This document shows, one piece after another, positions 60,938-64,000 of a DNA stretch of 64,000 bases (within the stretch, counting starts at the first letter, position 1; each line of letters starts with the position of its first letter). The DNA is from Streptomyces sp. NBC_00258. Lineage in GTDB: Bacteria > Actinomycetota > Actinomycetes > Streptomycetales > Streptomycetaceae. The position numbers were made by a program, and so were the translations under genes. Location: assembly GCF_036182465.1 (NCBI RefSeq), contig NZ_CP108081.1, positions 7,502,001 through 7,566,000 on the forward strand. The letters are read 5' to 3'. The notes under the pieces were generated by a model. It was not told the DNA's origin. It ran no database searches and worked only from the letters and a program-made list of their open reading frames with translations.

Positions 60938-61436
60938 GGATCGTGACGGTGGCCCAGAGCAGATTGAAGATGCCGGTGAACATGGCGAGCCGGACGGTGG
61001 CGCGGGGGTTCGCGGCGACGCCGGTGGACGTGGCACCAGCACCGGTCGCGTCGGTGGTGCCGGTGACCCCGGCGGTCACGTCCGCCCCGGCCGCCGCCTC
61101 CACCGCTTCGAGGAGTTCCTCTTGACGCGGCAGCACCAGCGCCAGCAGGACCGCCGCCGCGATCCCGGTCAGGGCCATCGAGGCGATCAGCCAGGCGTCA
61201 CTGAGCACGCCCATGCTCATGGCCGTGGCGAAACCGAGGACGGGAACGGCGATGCCGAGGCCCGCGTACACCCGGCAGATCCGGTGCAGCAGCCGTAGCG
61301 TCTCCGCCGCCCGCTGGTCCCCCGGATCGGCGAGGGCGCGGCGGGCACCGGGCGGGAACATGCTGGCCGCCACGGTGACGGGCCCGACGGCGACGATCGC
61401 GGCCAGGACATGGAGAACGAGGAAGAACTTGGTCAC
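60900..61436 (-). CDS. DUF2269-like integral membrane protein
   Basis: A 178-aa protein with four predicted helices (FLVLHVLAAIVAVGPVTVAASM; VYAGLGIAVPVLGFATAMSMG; WLIASMALTGIAAAVLLALVL; LAMFTGIFNLLWATVTILMIV). The HVLAAIVAVGPV opening and RxxRRLLHR-like loop resemble the DUF2269 group. A Thr/Gly/Ala-rich loop (TAGVTGTTDATGAGATSTG) lies before the last helix. GTG start. The 3' end overlaps the convergent gene by 38 bases. Confidence 0.72.
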   Translation of the reverse strand: MTKFFLVLHVLAAIVAVGPVTVAASMFPPGARRALADPGDQRAAETLRLLHRICRVYAGLGIAVPVLGFATAMSMGVLSDAWLIASMALTGIAAAVLLALVLPRQEELLEAVEAAAGADVTAGVTGTTDATGAGATSTGVAANPRATVRLAMFTGIFNLLWATVTILMIVRPGSTTGA

Positions 61437-61630
61437 GAGGGGACGGTAGGCGGCGTACCGGATCTTGTGGAAGTGGCGGTATTGCCAGGGTTCAACGGAT
61501 TCTCGCCAGAGCCTTAGGGATCAGTCGCAGGCCGTCGACAGGCCCTCGGCACGCTCTCGGCGGACAGTCACCGGGCGAATCAGCAGACTGGCGGCACGCG
61601 GAACCCTAGGCGGGCGCCAGACCACCCCTG

Positions 61631-61668
61631 TTGGCCAGAACCCGCGCCACCCCTACTATTTCGCCATG
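61631..61668 (+). promoter_or_regulatory. Leaderless promoter of the GlxA-type gene
   Basis: TTGGCC (61631-61636), 17-base spacer, TACTAT (61654-61659), then 6 bases to ATG 61666. This is the best -35/-10 pair in the window and has no ribosome site. Confidence 0.7.
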
Positions 61669-62619
61669 CACACAGTGGCCGTACTGGTACTGGACCAGGT
61701 CATCCCGTTCGATCTCGCCGCGCCGATCGACACGTTCAACTGGGCCCGGCTGCCGGACGGCCGCGCGCCCTACCGGGTCAAGGTCTGCTCGGTGGCGGAG
61801 GAGGTGAGCGCGGGGCCGTTCAACGTACGGGCGCCGTACGGTCTTGAGGCGCTGGCCGAGGCCGACACGATCGTCGTGCCGGGTACCGCCGACCCGACCG
61901 TGCCGCTGCCGCCGGGGGTCGCCGAGGCACTGTGCGCGGCGGCCGCGAACGGGACGCGTATCGCGTCGATCTGCGTCGGCGCGTTCATCTTCGCCGCCAC
62001 CGGTCTTCTGGACGGGCAGCGGGCGACGACCCACTGGATCGCGGCCGCGGACCTGGCGGCCATGTACCCGAAGGTGACGGTCGACCCGAACGTCCTCTAC
62101 GTCGACAACGGCCAGTTCCTCACCTCGGCCGGCGCCGCCGCGGCGATGGACATGTGTCTGCACATGATCCGCCTGGACTACGGCTCGGCCGTCGCCGCGC
62201 ACGCGGCCCGGATGTCCGTCATGCCGCTCGAACGGGAGGGCGGGCAGGCGCAGTTCATCGTCCACGCCCAGCCGCCGGCACCGGCGGGCACGACGATGGA
62301 ACCCCTGCTGAGCTGGCTGGAGGAGCACTCCGACCGCGATCTGACCCTGGACGACATCGCGACCCGGGCGGGCATGAGCGCCCGTACGCTCAACCGCCGG
62401 TTCCGCGAACAGACCGGCACGACGCCCCTGCAGTGGTTGCACCTGGCGCGGGTGCGCCGCGCCCAGCACCTTCTGGAGACCACGACCCACCCGGTCGAAC
62501 GGATCGCGGTCCAGACGGGGTTCGGCTCACCGACGGCTTTCCGCGACCGCTTCAAGCGGGTGGTGGGAACGAGCCCGCAGGCCTACCGGAGGGCGTTCCG
62601 GGGAGCGCCGGTGAGCTAG
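61666..62619 (+). CDS. GlxA-family regulator (GATase1-like domain plus AraC HTH)
   Basis: A 317-aa protein. N-terminal DJ-1/PfpI-like domain (VAVLVLDQVIPFDLAAPIDTFNWA ... DTIVVPGTADP ... ASICVGAFIFAATGLLDGQRATTHW, nucleophile-position Cys103) and C-terminal AraC-type double HTH (LTLDDIATRAGMSARTLNRRFREQTGTTPLQWLHLARVRRAQHLLETTTHPVERIAVQTGFGSPTAFRDRFKRVVGTSPQAYRRAF). It likely activates an unlinked operon. Transcription is probably leaderless. Confidence 0.92.
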   Translation: MHTVAVLVLDQVIPFDLAAPIDTFNWARLPDGRAPYRVKVCSVAEEVSAGPFNVRAPYGLEALAEADTIVVPGTADPTVPLPPGVAEALCAAAANGTRIASICVGAFIFAATGLLDGQRATTHWIAAADLAAMYPKVTVDPNVLYVDNGQFLTSAGAAAAMDMCLHMIRLDYGSAVAAHAARMSVMPLEREGGQAQFIVHAQPPAPAGTTMEPLLSWLEEHSDRDLTLDDIATRAGMSARTLNRRFREQTGTTPLQWLHLARVRRAQHLLETTTHPVERIAVQTGFGSPTAFRDRFKRVVGTSPQAYRRAFRGAPVS

Positions 62620-62662
62620 GGGCCGGCCCTCCCCGGGGACGGCCCCCAGCAGGAATACGACC

Positions 62663-62965
62663 TCAGCCGTGCCGGTCGGCCACCGCCCAGGACGCCAGCG
62701 CCACGGCCCCGGCCACGCCGAACACCGCGGGCCAGGCGCCCACCTTCTTGGCGAGCGGATGCGATCCGGCGAACCCGGCGACGTACGCGACGGTCAGTGC
62801 CCCGGCAGCCCGCCCACCGGCCTGCCGCCGCCACTGCTGCGCGGCCGCGGCCCCGGCGACGGCGAGTACGGCCCCGCCGAGCTGCCGCTTCTTCGTCCAG
62901 CGAGCGACCCCGTACCCACCGATGAGCCCGCTCGCGGCCACCGCCGCGGCCGGTACCTTCGCCAT
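62663..62965 (-). CDS. Small membrane protein, unknown
   Basis: A 100-aa protein; GGAGG is 5 bases from ATG 62965 (the GTG 3 bases earlier is too close). Two to three hydrophobic Ala/Gly-rich helices (AAAVAASGLIGGYGVARW; LGGAVLAVAGAAAAQQW; GALTVAYVAGFAGSHPL; VFGVAGAVALASWAV) with basic loops. Family not recognised. Confidence 0.65.
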   Translation of the reverse strand: MAKVPAAAVAASGLIGGYGVARWTKKRQLGGAVLAVAGAAAAQQWRRQAGGRAAGALTVAYVAGFAGSHPLAKKVGAWPAVFGVAGAVALASWAVADRHG

Positions 62966-63027
62966 CACTGCCTCCTGATGCTGCTTCCGGGCGGACTTCC
63001 GGCCGGTCGACCGAGGCTAACCCGCCC

Positions 63028-63840
63028 CTACCGGGCGCCCGGCAGCACCTCTCCCGAGATCGGCAGCCCCAGCCCCGCCACCGCCCGGGCGACCAGCCGG
63101 GCCATCTCGACCGCGCCCCGCTCCTGGAAGTGGGTGTTGTCCTGGACGCCGTTCGGGAAGTTCGGGTACTGCCCCGCGGCCAGCCACAGGAAGATCCCCT
63201 TGGAACCCTCGATCCCGACCCCGTCGAGGTAGACCCGGCTGGCCGCCGAGAGGTCGACCAGCGGGGCGCCCTCCTCCCGCGCGACCGCCTTCGCGGCATC
63301 CACGTACGCCGGGAAGGAGACGTTGAACTTCCCGGTCGACGTGTTGTACGAGCGCCGCGACACCGGCGTGACGACGACGGGCGTCGCGCCCCGCGCCCGG
63401 GTCGCCCGGATGTAGTCGTTGCGCAGGTACCCCTTGTAGTCGGCGGGCGACGTGTACCGCTCCGGATTGTTCACGGTCGCATCGTTGTGCCCGAACTGCA
63501 CGAAGAGGTAGTCACCGGCCCTGATCACCTGATGGATCGCGGCCAGCCGCCCCTGCTCGATGAAGGACCGCGAACTCCGCCCGCCGATCGCATGGTTGGC
63601 GACGGTGATGTTCGAGGTGAGGAACGAGGACAGCTTCTGCCCCCAGCCGGCCTGGGGGTAGTAACGGGAGTTGTACGTCTGGGCGGTGGAGTCACTGGCG
63701 ACGTACACGGTGCCGGTCGCCGCCGCGGCGGCGGCAGCGGTACCGGGCAGCCCCAGCACCCCGAGTGCCCCGCCCCCGACCGCACCCGCGGTACCCACAA
63801 GGAACCGTCTACGACTGCTCACACTGACATTGCGGCTCAT
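63028..63840 (-). CDS. Tat-exported rhamnogalacturonan-acetylesterase-like SGNH hydrolase
   Basis: A 270-aa protein. Twin-arginine signal SRRRFLVG followed by a long hydrophobic core to AAAAAA (about residue 40). SGNH blocks: ASDSTAQ (Ser51), GGRSSRSF, FGHND and DNTHFQ (catalytic His). The order and GHND block fit the rhamnogalacturonan acetylesterase/CE12 group, which removes acetyl groups from pectin. The gene directly downstream in transcription is the small membrane protein, unrelated; the minus-strand gene at the window end may belong to the same locus. Confidence 0.88.
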   Translation of the reverse strand: MSRNVSVSSRRRFLVGTAGAVGGGALGVLGLPGTAAAAAAATGTVYVASDSTAQTYNSRYYPQAGWGQKLSSFLTSNITVANHAIGGRSSRSFIEQGRLAAIHQVIRAGDYLFVQFGHNDATVNNPERYTSPADYKGYLRNDYIRATRARGATPVVVTPVSRRSYNTSTGKFNVSFPAYVDAAKAVAREEGAPLVDLSAASRVYLDGVGIEGSKGIFLWLAAGQYPNFPNGVQDNTHFQERGAVEMARLVARAVAGLGLPISGEVLPGAR

Positions 63841-63927
63841 CCGACCATCCCTGCGCAGGAGTTGAGGAACTGTCGGAGAGTGGTGGCAGCCGGGAGGGGA
63901 AAGGTTGCCGGGGCCGCGGCCGCGGGC

Positions 63928-64000
63928 CTACTGACGCGAGTCCGCCAGCCAAGTCCGCCAGACATGGCGGCTGTTGGGCACCTCGGGCCGGTCCAGAATC
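63928..64000 (-). CDS. 3' end of an unidentified minus-strand gene
   Basis: The last 23 codons before a TAG at 63928-63930 read ...RPEVPNSRHVWRTWLADSRQ, with good third-position G/C bias; the rest lies beyond the window. Family not recognisable from this fragment. Its neighbour is a pectin-deacetylating esterase, so a carbohydrate-active protein is possible. Confidence 0.4.
   Translation of the reverse strand, partial: ILDRPEVPNSRHVWRTWLADSRQ

Overview
The window is high-GC actinobacterial chromosome, almost certainly from a Streptomyces. Evidence: strong G/C bias at third codon positions, frequent GTG starts, several leaderless promoters, an SsgA-like sporulation gene, DasR (dre) operators over a GlcNAc PTS locus, and a 4-hydroxyphenylpyruvate dioxygenase whose iron ligands fall at exactly the positions I recall for the S. 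avermitilis enzyme. From memory of S. coelicolor, the run nagF/nagE1/nagE2 ... clpS ... ssgG ... hppD looks like a conserved core segment.

Layout. Bases 1-7300: the end of a SUKH-like gene cut by the left edge, tRNA-Cys, an MFS exporter, a DEAD/DEAH helicase, an IclR regulator, a dispersed-repeat cluster and a secreted Lon-type (S16) protease. 7296-11569: a four-gene glycine-betaine/choline-type ABC importer operon (minus strand) and an Lrp/AsnC regulator divergent from hppD. 12877-19460: TPR protein, FAD-linked oxidase, ssgG-like gene, two RDD membrane proteins, a small membrane protein. 19933-26062: secreted M6 metalloprotease, NAD salvage pair (pncB, pncA), clpS with its DUF2017 partner. 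26397-29923: amino-acid permease, then a complete carrier-protein-dependent cysteine pathway (mec, leader peptide, cysO, cysM). 30196-35058: a membrane-anchored PemK-like protein, an MBL-fold hydrolase and the GlcNAc PTS (nagE2, nagE1, nagF) with three dre operators. 35166-38800: rph, a lipoprotein, rdgB, a secreted protein and an ArsR-like regulator facing a phased operator array. 38915-42236: tRNA-Leu(UAG), a repeat-containing HNH nuclease, bcp, DUF3618 and GroES-like proteins, and a guanidine-III riboswitch controlling a gdx/sugE exporter. 42296-53173: class A PBP, a three-gene ABC-2 exporter, a DUF1707 protein, an SGNH esterase, a DUF445 protein and a sugar-porter-like MFS protein. 53188-55808: SDR and TetR divergent pair and an HSL-type esterase. 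55912-59155: an IS4-type element interrupted by an IS1182-like element, inserted at the stop codon of a PucR-type regulator. 59159-64000: PucR, small membrane proteins, a GlxA-type AraC regulator, a Tat-exported rhamnogalacturonan-acetylesterase-like protein and the end of an unidentified minus-strand gene.

The genes form several metabolic and regulatory modules: osmolyte uptake, tyrosine catabolism, NAD salvage, N-end-rule proteolysis, cysteine synthesis, GlcNAc sensing and uptake, and guanidine export. The best material for follow-up is a dispersed GCGCAGTTCCCCGCGCCCC intergenic repeat with hairpin tails, four phased TCTGCAGA-type sites, an HNH protein with four tandem DNA-binding-like modules beside a tRNA, CysO ending in GG-Met-Val rather than GG, and the nested IS pair whose target duplications are both readable. 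All coordinates and motifs come from reading the sequence; family and homologue statements come from memory, not from a search.
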